Shown piece by piece: positions 1 to 9,470 of a DNA stretch of 64,000 bases. The position numbers and the translations under genes were made by a program. This DNA is from Fulvivirga lutea (GTDB taxonomy: Bacteria > Bacteroidota > Bacteroidia > Cytophagales > Cyclobacteriaceae), in assembly GCF_017068455.1 (NCBI RefSeq), contig NZ_CP070608.1:62001-126000 (forward strand), given 5' to 3'. The notes beneath the pieces are model-generated. The model saw nothing but the letters and a program-made list of their open reading frames with translations. It made no database searches and was not told the DNA's origin. Position 1 is the stretch's first letter. Each line of letters begins with the position of its first letter.

Positions 1-1294
1 AAGTACCAGTAAGCCACAGCTCCTTACCTTCAATATCCTTTAATTTAAACTCACCATTGAAAAACTTTCCTTCCCTAAGATTCGTCCACATGAGCTTAGT
101 CTGTGGTTTATCCCTATCCTCATCAGGAATGATTTTTAGATAATTGAGGTTCAGCAATTTTTCTTTAGTGTAGCCGGTAATGCTAGTAAAAATATCATTG
201 GCATCAATGATAGAGCCATCTAATTCGAAAGTAACAGAAGCAATTGTTTTATTAATTGCACCGAACACGCCATTTAATTCCGCCTGGTTTCTGCTCATCT
301 CTTCTTGAGTAGCAGTTAGTTCCTCCATATTCTGGCGCATTTCCTCTTCACGAGATTGCAGCTCTGAAGTAAGTGTGTTAGCTTCTTCTAAAAGCTCCTT
401 GGTTTTCTCGTTATTTGAGAGAGAAGCAAATACAGAGGCTATATTTTCAGCCAATTGCTCTACAAATGCCACCTGATATTTTTTAAGTGGATCGAACGTA
501 GCAATTTCTACTACGCCATATACCACTTCATTAATTTTAAGAGGTACGATAATTACATTGGCCGCTGTTGCCTCGCCCAACCCTGAAGTTATTTGCACAT
601 AATCTTGTGGTACATCGAGCAAGTAAATAGTGTCTTTTTCTAATACACATTGACCTATTAACCCCTGCCCTATTTCTATCCTTTTTTCTCTTATCCTCGT
701 TTTGCCATAAGCATAGCACGACATTAATTCTAAATACTCATCTCCCTCCGCTCTTTTTAATAGAAATAAGCCTCCCTGATTTGCATTTAAATATTGGACG
801 AGATTGCTGATAACGATTTTGGAGAGCTCTGAAATTTCTATGTCATGACTTCTCAATATTTCGCCAAATTTTGCCAGCCCTTCTACTCCCCAATTACGCT
901 TTCTCTCTTCTTCGGTATAGTCTTTGAGTTTTTGATCTACAGCTTTGATAGAGACGGCCAATTGATCATCTTCTTTTAAACTTTCGAACTTACGCTCCCC
1001 TTCCTGACCTAATGCACTTATTAGCGATGCCGCCTCGTTCATGCCACTTTTATATCCAGAAATAAGCTTCTCGATGTCAGAAAAACTGTGTCCTTCTCCA
1101 TCGCCAATAATGTCCTTCACTTTATTAGTAAGCTTCTTTTGTGTATACCATTCAACCGCCAGGGCTGCAACTAAGATGGACGAGGTGATAAAAATATTAT
1201 TAAGCCAGTAGCAGGATGCCCCAATAGCTATGATTAAGAATAACTTTGTTACTCTCCTTAGTGTATCTCCATTATAGTTGTTGGTCGATTTCAT
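1..1294 (-). CDS. Membrane GAF-PAS sensor protein, C-terminus cut by window edge
   Basis: The minus frame is open from ATG at 1294 to base 1, so only about 431 N-terminal residues are visible. I see two hydrophobic segments (about residues 17-30 and 34-50), a helical stretch, a GAF-like domain (about 125-275), a coiled coil with the repeating Glu/Gln pattern [18 protein letters not shown], and the beginning of a PAS domain ending near a GEFKLKDIEGKELW motif. The coiled coil and PAS style closely match the chemoreceptor at 5816-9289, so the missing part may be a receptor or kinase output. It starts 19 bp after the CheC-like gene and is probably the last visible gene of the chemosensory operon. 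The output domain cannot be assigned from here. Confidence 0.75.
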   Translation of the reverse strand, partial: MKSTNNYNGDTLRRVTKLFLIIAIGASCYWLNNIFITSSILVAALAVEWYTQKKLTNKVKDIIGDGEGHSFSDIEKLISGYKSGMNEAASLISALGQEGERKFESLKEDDQLAVSIKAVDQKLKDYTEEERKRNWGVEGLAKFGEILRSHDIEISELSKIVISNLVQYLNANQGGLFLLKRAEGDEYLELMSCYAYGKTRIREKRIEIGQGLIGQCVLEKDTIYLLDVPQDYVQITSGLGEATAANVIIVPLKINEVVYGVVEIATFDPLKKYQVAFVEQLAENIASVFASLSNNEKTKELLEEANTLTSELQSREEEMRQNMEELTATQEEMSRNQAELNGVFGAINKTIASVTFELDGSIIDANDIFTSITGYTKEKLLNLNYLKIIPDEDRDKPQTKLMWTNLREGKFFNGEFKLKDIEGKELWLTGT

Positions 1295-1313
1295 GATATT
1301 GGTTTTTTGTTTA

Positions 1314-1937
1314 TTATGAAGCCACTTTTTTACTTGACACTTCCTTGACTTTATCCATAAAGCCCTCGGCCATTTTCCAAATAAATTGAGGCTGAAGTTT
1401 GGTGTTATTCTCAAATACAAACTGTGTATTTGCAATCATGAAGTAGCCCGAATTTGAAGAATCGTTACTAAAGTCATTGATCACTTTATTTTTAACTGCT
1501 GCCTGATTTGACCGTGAAAGCACTGGCACATCACCAAAAATCATTACATCTAAATAGTTAGAAAATTCAGTGATTACTGCTGCTGACAGGATGTTATCCA
1601 GCTCTTTTAGAATAGCCTCACCTTCCATCATTCTTGAATATTCGTCTTCATTAAAAGGCATACAAGCTGCATATACTGCATCGCATTCTTCTTCATTGAA
1701 GATTAAATAACTTTTGCCGGCTAGCTCACCAATGATACTGGTTGTGATTAAAATGAGCTCGTTATCATGTTTAATGGATTTAATAACTTTTAAATCGTCT
1801 TTTGAAATTTCTATAGAAGTTGGGTTAATTGTTATTTTTTGTTTTGCCATGGTCGAAAATGAATCCGCAGCCTTTTGGTACCCCTGAGCGATTAGGTCAG
1901 CGGCTATATTTCGTTCTGTGTTTGATAAATAACTCAT
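1314..1937 (-). CDS. CheC/CheX-like CheY-P phosphatase
   Basis: A 207-residue protein 4 bp downstream of cheA. The region around residues 108-135 (EAILKELDNILSAAVITEF) resembles the helix of the CheC/CheX/FliY family that holds the E-x-x-N phosphatase pair; here these would be Glu112 and Asn115. Family members remove phosphate from CheY-P and so end the signal. Only one such motif is obvious, as in CheX, whereas classical CheC has two. There is no CheD nearby and no CheZ. The match is by motif, length and operon position; overall similarity is modest, so the assignment is likely but not certain. Confidence 0.6.
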   Translation of the reverse strand: MSYLSNTERNIAADLIAQGYQKAADSFSTMAKQKITINPTSIEISKDDLKVIKSIKHDNELILITTSIIGELAGKSYLIFNEEECDAVYAACMPFNEDEYSRMMEGEAILKELDNILSAAVITEFSNYLDVMIFGDVPVLSRSNQAAVKNKVINDFSNDSSNSGYFMIANTQFVFENNTKLQPQFIWKMAEGFMDKVKEVSSKKVAS

Positions 1938-1941
1938 CTTT

Positions 1942-3843
1942 CTAAGCTTTTTGATTTGACAGGTTTATATTGAAAATCATGGTGGTAATTGCTGCAATGT
2001 TTATCACCGGACATACATGCCCATTACCAAGTATTGTTACACCACTTAGTAACTTTATCTGATCGAGAGGTTTCATGAGTGGTTTTTCTACTATCTCCTT
2101 TTGTTGGAGAAGCTTATCAACAACCAGCCCTACAGTGCGGCCATTGTAGCTAACTATTACTGTATCCAGCTGCTGTTCAGGGTGAATGTTGTCATAGGAG
2201 CTTTGCAGTAATTTTTGGGCATTAATATTTTGCCCGGGCTTTATATTGAACAGGTCCTGAAGGAAAACAATAGAGATTGTCTTGCCTAAATGTGTAGCAA
2301 TTAATCCATTGCTTACTTTATGTAATTCACTTTTGTAAAACGATACTACTGCTTCTGTATATGAAAGAGGAATGGCATATTGTTGATGGTCACTCTCGAA
2401 AAGCAGTGTGCCTTTTACTGCCATTGATGAAGGAAGCTTCAGACTAATGGTTGTTCCTTTTCCTGCTTCTGTATTAAGGTTTATGTTACCACCAATAGAG
2501 TCGATTGCCTTCTTTACAACATCCATTCCCACACCTCGCCCTGAAAGTGAAGAGACTTGATCGCATGTAGAAAAGCCCGCTTCGAAAATGAGCATAAGCA
2601 ACTCAGTTCGATTCATTAGCGGTAGCATCTCCTTGGTAACCAAACCCTTGTCAATGGCCTTTTGTTTAACTCTTTCTACATCTATGCCTTTGCCATCGTC
2701 TATAATTTCAATAATTACACCATCACTATCATTTCTGGCAGATAGGGTGACTGTGCCTTCTTCTGGCTTGCCCACTTTCTTTCGTTCTGCCGGAGACTCA
2801 ATGCCATGACTTACTGAATTTCTTATGAGGTGAATGAGTGAATCGCTAATAATCTGAAGTATGTTTCGATCAATTTCTGTTGTAACCCCTTTTAGATCCA
2901 GATTTACTGATTTATTTTCTACAGCTGCCGCATCGCGTACTACTCTATGAAATTTATTGAAAAGGAATCCCACCTGTACCAACCTTACATCCATCACTGA
3001 GTATTGCAGGTCAGAAGAAATTCTGTTTAATCTTGAATACTCATTGCTATTCCCTTCATAGGCAGCTATGATTCTATCCCTTTCAATGATTAATTCGCCA
3101 ACCAGATTGAGAAGGTTATCCAACTTTCGAACAGGCACCTGAACCAGGTCGGAAAAGGTAATTTTAGTACCTGTGTCTTCAACTTCTATTTCAGACTTCT
3201 CATCGCTAACCTCACCATCGTCATTTTCATTGATTAACTCATTGATGCTAGCCAGCTGCGCTTCAGTTAGTTTAATATCGCTTTCCTGCGAGGGTTCTTC
3301 CGCCTTTTTTACTTGCTGATTTTTATTACCAGTAGGCGTGGCCTGCTCTTTATGTGCTACTCTTTTCTTAGGCGCAGTTTTTTTCTTTGCAACTGGTGGC
3401 TGCTCAGTTTTATCAGATTTCTTTTCCTCAATTTTGCCAGGAGTGCCTTCGTCACCCTCTTTGGACCTGCTGATAAGCACTTCTAGCTTCGTTTTAATAC
3501 CTCTGAAGCTTACTTTATTGCCGTCTTTTAAAGATTCAATAAGTGCACCTAATGTGTCTACTGCTTTAAAAAGCGAGGTAAACATATCTTTATTCAGCTT
3601 CAGCTTACCTTCTCGTACTTCACCAAAAAGATCTTCTATTACATGAGCTAAAGACGAAATGTCATTAAAGCCCATGCCTGCCGCGTTACCTTTTAAGGTG
3701 TGGGTAATTCTAAATAAAGAATTGACAAGGTTTTTATCGTCCAGATTTTTTTCAAGGTCTGTTAAAATCTTGTTTATCTCTTCGAAATTCTCCTGGGCTT
3801 CTGCCATGAAAATTTCTTTATATTCTTCTTCTTTCGAGCTCAT
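1942..3843 (-). CDS. cheA: Chemotaxis histidine kinase CheA
   Basis: 633 residues. An Hpt (P1) domain covers about 1-125, with phosphorylated His48 in the RITHTLKGNAAG motif. A Lys/Pro/Glu-rich low-complexity linker covers about 130-225. The P3 dimerisation domain is about 230-295. The HATPase (P4) domain has the N box IHLIRNSVSHG (337-347), G1 DDGKGID (382-388) and G2 GRGVGMD (435-441). A CheW-like P5 domain covers about 475-633. No recognisable P2 (CheY/CheB-docking) domain lies in the linker. CheA autophosphorylates under receptor control and passes phosphate to CheY and CheB. It sits 13 bp after cheB and 4 bp before the CheC-like gene, so co-transcription is likely. Confidence 0.95.
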   Translation of the reverse strand: MSSKEEEYKEIFMAEAQENFEEINKILTDLEKNLDDKNLVNSLFRITHTLKGNAAGMGFNDISSLAHVIEDLFGEVREGKLKLNKDMFTSLFKAVDTLGALIESLKDGNKVSFRGIKTKLEVLISRSKEGDEGTPGKIEEKKSDKTEQPPVAKKKTAPKKRVAHKEQATPTGNKNQQVKKAEEPSQESDIKLTEAQLASINELINENDDGEVSDEKSEIEVEDTGTKITFSDLVQVPVRKLDNLLNLVGELIIERDRIIAAYEGNSNEYSRLNRISSDLQYSVMDVRLVQVGFLFNKFHRVVRDAAAVENKSVNLDLKGVTTEIDRNILQIISDSLIHLIRNSVSHGIESPAERKKVGKPEEGTVTLSARNDSDGVIIEIIDDGKGIDVERVKQKAIDKGLVTKEMLPLMNRTELLMLIFEAGFSTCDQVSSLSGRGVGMDVVKKAIDSIGGNINLNTEAGKGTTISLKLPSSMAVKGTLLFESDHQQYAIPLSYTEAVVSFYKSELHKVSNGLIATHLGKTISIVFLQDLFNIKPGQNINAQKLLQSSYDNIHPEQQLDTVIVSYNGRTVGLVVDKLLQQKEIVEKPLMKPLDQIKLLSGVTILGNGHVCPVINIAAITTMIFNINLSNQKA

Positions 3844-3856
3844 AATTAAAATGTTT

Positions 3857-4888
3857 TTAGCACAAACAACTTGTTATAAAACCTGCCATTTCTTTAATTG
3901 GAACCACATTATCTACAAGACCCGCATCGAGTGCGGCTTTTGGCATACCAAATACCACAGAGCTTTTTTCATCTTGTACAATTGCATAGCCCTTGTTTGC
4001 TTTTATCTTGCTTAAACCTTGTGTGCCATCTTTACCCATGCCTGTGAGCACCACACAAAGGGCCCTTTCTTTATACGTTTCACTTACCGACTCAAATAGA
4101 CAGTCTACCGAGGGGTTATTGAATTCTTTATAATGTCTTGAGGTGAAGCTAAACAATGGCGTATTGCTTATTGGACTCCTATTTATCATTATATTCTTGG
4201 TGCCTGGGGCTATGTAAATATGACCCGGCTCAAGCGGTTGACCTTTTCTTGGAATAGATACATTCAATGGAGTGTAGCCATTAATCCTTACTGCAAAAGA
4301 CTCTATAAACCGCTCCGGCATGTGCTGCGCAATTACTATTGGTACAGGAAAATTAGCAGGAAACCCCTCTAGTAAGCACTCAATTGCTCCTGGCCCTCCA
4401 GTTGATGAACCTATGACTACAATGTCATAATTCAGTTTTTCCTGAAATGTATGCGCTAGATTGTTTCTTCTAATCGATTTTGTAATGAGTGATTGCACAT
4501 TGATTTTAGCGGCCTCTTTTACTAAATCAACCAATGGGTAGTAACCATTTGTTTTAAAGCCCTCACCATTTTTAGGTTTATCAACAAATTCAAATGCACC
4601 GTATTTAAGGGCATCAAAAATCTGGGCATTAGTGCGGTCCAAAGAACTTAATACTATGATTGGCTTAGGAGAGTCTTTCATTACCTCCTTTACCAGGTAC
4701 AAGCCATCATACTCGGGCATAACCATATCGGTAACAATTACATCCGGCTGATAGGACCTGACTTTTTGCATCGCCTCAAAACCATTGTTGGCAGTTTGCA
4801 CTTCAGAAATAGATTTATCCGATTTCAGAATGTCTGTAATCAAAATTCTCATTAGGCCTGAATCTTCAACTACCAGTGTCTTTATCAT
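3857..4888 (-). CDS. cheB: Chemoreceptor methylesterase/deamidase CheB
   Basis: 343 residues from the ATG at 4888. An upstream in-frame start at 4915 would overlap cheY, and the protein from 4888 begins directly with the receiver strand IKTLVVEDSG. The receiver (1-120) has Asp54 as phosphoacceptor and Lys104. The esterase domain (about 153-343) shows the catalytic triad: Ser162 in GSSTGGP, His189 in IAQHMPE and Asp287 in LTGMGKDGT. CheB demethylates receptor glutamates and is activated by CheA. No CheR methyltransferase is visible in this window, which is odd because CheB normally needs one; it may lie past the left edge or elsewhere in the genome. Confidence 0.95.
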   Translation of the reverse strand: MIKTLVVEDSGLMRILITDILKSDKSISEVQTANNGFEAMQKVRSYQPDVIVTDMVMPEYDGLYLVKEVMKDSPKPIIVLSSLDRTNAQIFDALKYGAFEFVDKPKNGEGFKTNGYYPLVDLVKEAAKINVQSLITKSIRRNNLAHTFQEKLNYDIVVIGSSTGGPGAIECLLEGFPANFPVPIVIAQHMPERFIESFAVRINGYTPLNVSIPRKGQPLEPGHIYIAPGTKNIMINRSPISNTPLFSFTSRHYKEFNNPSVDCLFESVSETYKERALCVVLTGMGKDGTQGLSKIKANKGYAIVQDEKSSVVFGMPKAALDAGLVDNVVPIKEMAGFITSCLC

Positions 4889-4889
4889 G

Positions 4890-5249
4890 TCAGGAGGCTT
4901 TAGCCATTGCTCCAATGAGCTGGTCGTTAGTAAATGGTTTTACCAAATAATCAATGGCTCCTAAGCTTATTCCTTCGTTTACAACGGATTCCTGCCCCAC
5001 AGCACTGATCATGATTACTTTAGAAGTAAGACCTTCTTCTTTGTATACCTTTAAAATATCCGTGCCTATCATATCAGGTAAGATATTATCCAGTGTGATA
5101 AAGTCAGGCTGAAGTTCGAAAGCCAAATCTATAGCCTCCTCTCCATTGGATGCCTGACCAATTACTGTGAAGCCATTGGCCTCCAGAGCATCTTTAATCA
5201 CTGTACGCATGTACAATGAGTCATCTACGATTAATACATTTTTTGTCAT
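4890..5249 (-). CDS. cheY: CheY-type single-domain response regulator
   Basis: 119 residues, a lone receiver domain. Acidic pocket Asp9/Asp10, phosphoacceptor Asp54 (ITLDNILPDM), switch Ser82 (MISAVG) and Lys104 (YLVKPF) are all present. It lies between cheW and cheB; its stop ends 1 bp before the cheB start, so translation is probably coupled. In gliding Bacteroidota there is no flagellar switch to bind, so the target of this CheY is not predictable from the sequence. Confidence 0.92.
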   Translation of the reverse strand: MTKNVLIVDDSLYMRTVIKDALEANGFTVIGQASNGEEAIDLAFELQPDFITLDNILPDMIGTDILKVYKEEGLTSKVIMISAVGQESVVNEGISLGAIDYLVKPFTNDQLIGAMAKAS

Positions 5250-5264
5250 TGCTTTGCTATTTAA

Positions 5265-5813
5265 TTAAACTGCTATTTTGTTTGACGAACTAATATCTGA
5301 TTCACTCACCACCCTGAAAACGTCTATGAGAATGACCAACCGGCCATCAATTTTTACGATTCCGGTGATGTAATTTTGATCCATATTGGAGTTGTGAATA
5401 ACGTTGACGGCCTCATCAATATCTCCTTTTGATACTGCCAGGGTATTGGGAACCTCTTTTACGAGGATCCCAATCTTTACATCTTCACTTTCAATTACTA
5501 GCGTGAAATTTTTGCCACCTTCGTTGAGAGTATCTCTTTCAGATTTGATACCGAATTTTTCTTCCAAATCAACGATGGCAATAATGTTACCTCTAATATT
5601 GGCCACGCCTTTTATGTATGAAGGGCTCTGTGGCATTTTGGTAATATTAGGTGTTATTACTACTTCTTTGATCTGATCGATATTAAGTGCATACTCTTCT
5701 TCACCTTGCTTGAAAACAATCAGCTGAATGTTACTTAGGTCATCCAATTCTTCAGCTTTTTGTTCTTTGGCTTTCTGTACTTTCTCTTTTAAAGACTTCT
5801 TTTCCGTTGACAT
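5265..5813 (-). CDS. cheW: CheW-type coupling protein
   Basis: 182 residues. After a charged Lys/Glu-rich N-terminal stretch (about 1-25) a CheW domain follows: QLIVFKQGEEEYALNIDQIK at about 30-49, IKGVANIRGNIIAIVDLEEK at about 68-87, and a final TGIVKIDGRLVILIDVFRV region. CheW bridges the chemoreceptor to the CheA P5 domain. It sits 2 bp downstream of the receptor gene and 15 bp before cheY, as expected for the core array. Confidence 0.93.
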   Translation of the reverse strand: MSTEKKSLKEKVQKAKEQKAEELDDLSNIQLIVFKQGEEEYALNIDQIKEVVITPNITKMPQSPSYIKGVANIRGNIIAIVDLEEKFGIKSERDTLNEGGKNFTLVIESEDVKIGILVKEVPNTLAVSKGDIDEAVNVIHNSNMDQNYITGIVKIDGRLVILIDVFRVVSESDISSSNKIAV

Positions 5814-5815
5814 AA

Positions 5816-8800
5816 TTATAGAAGTTTGAATTTGCTGATATCTGCTTTTAAGTCAGATGCAATTTTTGTCAGTTGATTACTACTTACTGCTACTTCTTGC
5901 ATACCATTATTTAATTCCTGAGACGATGTTGCTATTTCCTCAGTACCTGCTGCTGTTTCTTCGGCCACCACTACAATTTGCTCTATGTTTTTAGCAACTG
6001 TGTCAATCGAAGTTTTTTGCTTCACAGTGGCTTCTTTTATTGCACCACTGAAGTTGAGCGTTTCAGAACTAGATGCAGATATTTCCTGGAAGATTGATTC
6101 GGCATCTTTTGTGGCTGAAGAGCCATCTTTCACACTCACAGTCATTGTTTCAATTGCCTTGCTGGCTGATTGAGTATCCTTCTGCACATCACCCACTATT
6201 TTCTCAATTTCAACTGCCGATTTTCTAGAATCTTCTGCCAGCTTCCTGATCTCTTCGGCTACGACTGCAAAACCTCTACCTGCTTCGCCAGCTCTAGCTG
6301 CTTCAATGGCCGCATTAAGTGCAAGCAAGTTTGTTTGTGCAGCTATATCAGTAATTACATTTAGCGTTCTGCCTATTTCTTCTGCTCGTCCTGTGAGAAT
6401 CTTAATGGATTCATTGGTAAGGCCTGCTGAATCATTGATGCCCTCCATATTAGATACTAGCTTCTTGATGATCTTTAGACCATTTTCGCAACTGGCCACA
6501 CCTTTTTCGGCCGCTTTATAAATTATGTCAGACTTACTTTCCATATCATCTGCTGACGCTAATACCTCCTCGGCAAGTTTGGAAGATTCGTCTGTTCGCT
6601 GAGCCTGATCCTGAGCACCTTTCGCCATCTGAGAAATTGCTGAAGCCATCTCATCTGTATTGCTCTTCATACTTTCAGATTTACTGAGTGTATTCTTCGC
6701 AGAGTCTGAAACAACATTCACATTTTCGGAGATGTTACTTAACAGACCGTTAAGGTTCGCAATGGCCGTGTTTAACGATTCTGCCATGTTCTTTAAGTCA
6801 CCATTGGTTTTCATTTCAAATCGTTTTGAAAGATCTCCTTTGGACATCTCGGTGATGATCGAGTTGAATTCAAGTACCGGTTCGGCAATTGATTGAAGCA
6901 GCATATTAAGAGAATCTACCAGTTGCTTCCAGGTGCCTAATCGACCTTCGTTTTTCAATCTCGCATTGAGGTTACCTTCTTCACCAGCTTGTCTCACCAC
7001 TTCATTTACATCTGCGATGATCTCTTTAAGTGTATTTTTTAATGCGATATTATCCTCGATCATCTTGCCAACATCACCTTCCGCTCTTACTGTTATTTGA
7101 GCATCGAAATTTCCATCTCTCAACTCACCTACAAATGCGCTCACTGCTTTTAGAGCAGTAGTAAACTCAGTTACATCTACTGCGTATTTCACTACTTTAT
7201 AAGGATTGCCATTTAAGTCGAAAATTGGATTATAAGAAGCCTGAATGTAGCAGTCATCTCCACTTTTTGTTTTTCTAGTATAAGTACCCGAAAAGAACTG
7301 TCCACTTTTCAGCTTTTTCCAGAAGTCAGCATACTCGGCCGAATTCGCATATTCTTTATCTACAAACATTCTGTGATGCTTGCCTTGAACTTCATTTAGA
7401 GAATAACCAACAGTATTCAGGAAGTTATCATTGGCTGTTTGAATATTGCCATCCAAATCAAATTCAATGGTGGCGTATGACTTACTTATAGCCTCTAACT
7501 GGCCACTGGTATCGGCATTTTTAAGTTTGCTTTCGGTGATATCATTCGCCAGTTTGATAAACTTCATTACTTCACCTTGACCGTTTAATACTGGGGTATA
7601 ACTGGCTAACAACCAAATTTCAGTGCCGTCTTTAGCGATTCTTTTGAATTCCCCAGTTTGAGATTTACCTGCTTTGAGTTCATTCCAGAAAATTGTATAT
7701 TCTCTAGAATTTGCATATTCCTTATCGCAGAAAATTCTATGATGTTTGCCCTCTATTTCTTCCAATGAGTATTTGGTAGTTTGAAGGAATAAATCATTTG
7801 CCACGACAACATTTCCATCAATATCGAACTCAATAAATGCAGAAGTAGAGTTTATAGCATTCATGGTGCCTTGCATTTCAAGTTGCTTACGCTCCATCTC
7901 TTCTTGCGTAGCGGTAAGTTCTTCCATATTCTGACGAAGCTCCTCTTCCTGAGCACTTACTTCCTCCATTTGATTCTGCACTTCCTGCTCAAGTTTTTTC
8001 TGCTCTGTAATATCAGTTGCATACTTTACAACCTTATATGGCTTACCATTGAGATCAAGAATAGGGTTATATGAAGCCTGAATCCAGATATGATCACCAT
8101 TTTTAGTTAAGCGCATGAATTCACCTGCCTCAAACTGACCTTCATTCAACTTCTGCCAGAAGTCTTTATATTCCTTGCTTTTTTTGTATTCCTCAGTAAC
8201 GAAAATGCTATGATGCTTGCCTTGCACTTCCTTAATATTATAACCTACTAAATTTAGGAAGTTTTCGTTAGCTGTTTTGATGGTACCATCTAGCTCAAAC
8301 TCAATTACAGCTTGTGATTTACCAATGGCTTCTAGCTGACCTTCGAAATCGGCATTCTTTAATTTAGATGCCGTAATGTCGCTAGCAAGTTTTATTACTT
8401 TAGCTACTTCGCCTTGTGCGTTAAATACTGGGGTGTAGCTGGCCAGAAGCCAAATTTCAGAGCCATCTTTAGCCACTCGCTTAAACTCACCAGTCTGAGG
8501 TTTGCCAGCTGCAAGATCTGCCCAAAAGTTTTTATACTCTTTGGACTTAACATACTCTTCCTCGCAAAATATTTGATGATGTTTATCTACAATCTCATCT
8601 AACTCATACTTGGTAGTATTAAGGAACAAATCATTAGCATTTTGAATATTACCTTGTGGGTCAAATTCGATAAATGCAGAGGTTGTGTTAATTGCATTCA
8701 TGGTTCCTGTCATTTCCAACTGCTTACGCTCCATCTCTTCTTGCGTAGCAGTAATCTCCTCCATGTTTTGACGAAGTTCCTCTTCTTGAGCACTCATCTC

Positions 8801-9289
8801 TTCCATTTGATTTTGAACCTCTTGTTCTAATCTCTTCTTCTCAGTAATGTCCTGAATGAAAGCGGTGTAGGTTTTCACCCCATTGGATTCGCTTTCGCTT
8901 AGAGTAAGATTAATAGGAACCAGCTTACCATCTTTGGTTTTTGCATTCACTTCTCTAGCGCCACCCATTACATTGCGCTTACCTGTTTTGTTATATGCTT
9001 CCAGGTAACCATCGTGCTTAGGTCTTATATCATCGGGTGTGAGTACTTTTACATTTTGACCAATTACTTCTTCTCTACTGTAACCCCATAACTTTTCAGC
9101 TGAATTATTAAAATATTGAATGGACCCACGCTGATCAATCATTACAACCGAGAGCACTGAGCCTTCTAAAACCTGAAGAAAATCCACCGAGCTGTAATCT
9201 TCTTCATGCTTGTCGGTATTGGCTTTTGCTTTTCCATTTTGCTTGCCTTCAGCAAGTGTTTCTTTTTGAGAGTTTTTTCCGAGTGCCAT
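5816..9289 (-). CDS. Cytoplasmic multi-PAS chemoreceptor (MCP)
   Basis: 1157 residues with no membrane segment. PAS1 is about 35-150. Then come a Glu/Gln-rich coiled coil (about 154-195), PAS2 (195-310), PAS3 (320-430), a near copy of the coiled coil (about 433-475), PAS4 (475-590) and PAS5 (600-710). Several HAMP-like segments (about 715-880) and a full MCP signalling domain follow; its hairpin tip is near residues 976-1022 ([20 protein letters not shown]). PAS2-5 carry the GKHHxxF and later FW motifs seen in BdlA/Aer-type PAS domains, so a redox or small-ligand signal from inside the cell is plausible. It heads the che operon, directly before cheW. No C-terminal CheR-docking pentapeptide is evident. 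Confidence 0.93.
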   Translation of the reverse strand: MALGKNSQKETLAEGKQNGKAKANTDKHEEDYSSVDFLQVLEGSVLSVVMIDQRGSIQYFNNSAEKLWGYSREEVIGQNVKVLTPDDIRPKHDGYLEAYNKTGKRNVMGGAREVNAKTKDGKLVPINLTLSESESNGVKTYTAFIQDITEKKRLEQEVQNQMEEMSAQEEELRQNMEEITATQEEMERKQLEMTGTMNAINTTSAFIEFDPQGNIQNANDLFLNTTKYELDEIVDKHHQIFCEEEYVKSKEYKNFWADLAAGKPQTGEFKRVAKDGSEIWLLASYTPVFNAQGEVAKVIKLASDITASKLKNADFEGQLEAIGKSQAVIEFELDGTIKTANENFLNLVGYNIKEVQGKHHSIFVTEEYKKSKEYKDFWQKLNEGQFEAGEFMRLTKNGDHIWIQASYNPILDLNGKPYKVVKYATDITEQKKLEQEVQNQMEEVSAQEEELRQNMEELTATQEEMERKQLEMQGTMNAINSTSAFIEFDIDGNVVVANDLFLQTTKYSLEEIEGKHHRIFCDKEYANSREYTIFWNELKAGKSQTGEFKRIAKDGTEIWLLASYTPVLNGQGEVMKFIKLANDITESKLKNADTSGQLEAISKSYATIEFDLDGNIQTANDNFLNTVGYSLNEVQGKHHRMFVDKEYANSAEYADFWKKLKSGQFFSGTYTRKTKSGDDCYIQASYNPIFDLNGNPYKVVKYAVDVTEFTTALKAVSAFVGELRDGNFDAQITVRAEGDVGKMIEDNIALKNTLKEIIADVNEVVRQAGEEGNLNARLKNEGRLGTWKQLVDSLNMLLQSIAEPVLEFNSIITEMSKGDLSKRFEMKTNGDLKNMAESLNTAIANLNGLLSNISENVNVVSDSAKNTLSKSESMKSNTDEMASAISQMAKGAQDQAQRTDESSKLAEEVLASADDMESKSDIIYKAAEKGVASCENGLKIIKKLVSNMEGINDSAGLTNESIKILTGRAEEIGRTLNVITDIAAQTNLLALNAAIEAARAGEAGRGFAVVAEEIRKLAEDSRKSAVEIEKIVGDVQKDTQSASKAIETMTVSVKDGSSATKDAESIFQEISASSSETLNFSGAIKEATVKQKTSIDTVAKNIEQIVVVAEETAAGTEEIATSSQELNNGMQEVAVSSNQLTKIASDLKADISKFKLL
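7163..8839 (-). repeat. Internal tandem duplication in the MCP gene (2 units, about 837 bp each)
   Basis: Unit A (8000-8839, residues about 151-430) and unit B (7163-7999, about 431-709) each encode coiled coil, PAS with a [13 protein letters not shown]-type end, then PAS with an [10 protein letters not shown]-type end. Landmark motifs recur 279 residues apart. The copies are clearly similar in protein and in DNA, so the duplication looks fairly recent. Confidence 0.8.
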
Positions 9290-9358
9290 ATTACTATAGT
9301 TTAGTTTGAGATTTTATATTCAATTGTAGCGTCCATTAAAAAGACTAAATTGTTAAGC

Positions 9359-9389
9359 CAAATGTAGTGCAGATTTAAGGGCGCCTCAA
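9359..9389 (-). promoter_or_regulatory. Candidate Bacteroidota promoter for the che operon
   Basis: On the minus strand TACATTTG (9359-9366) matches the TAnnTTTG box of the Bacteroidota primary sigma factor, and a TTG (9387-9389) lies 20 bp upstream, the usual spacing. It leaves a leader of about 60 nt before the receptor start at 9289. Prediction by motif only. Confidence 0.5.
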
Positions 9390-9470
9390 TTGTGAGAATT
9401 GTGTATTTTGAGGTCTATATAATCAGTAGAAAAACTAGTGAAAATACGTAGTGCGGATAGAGTAGTTTTA

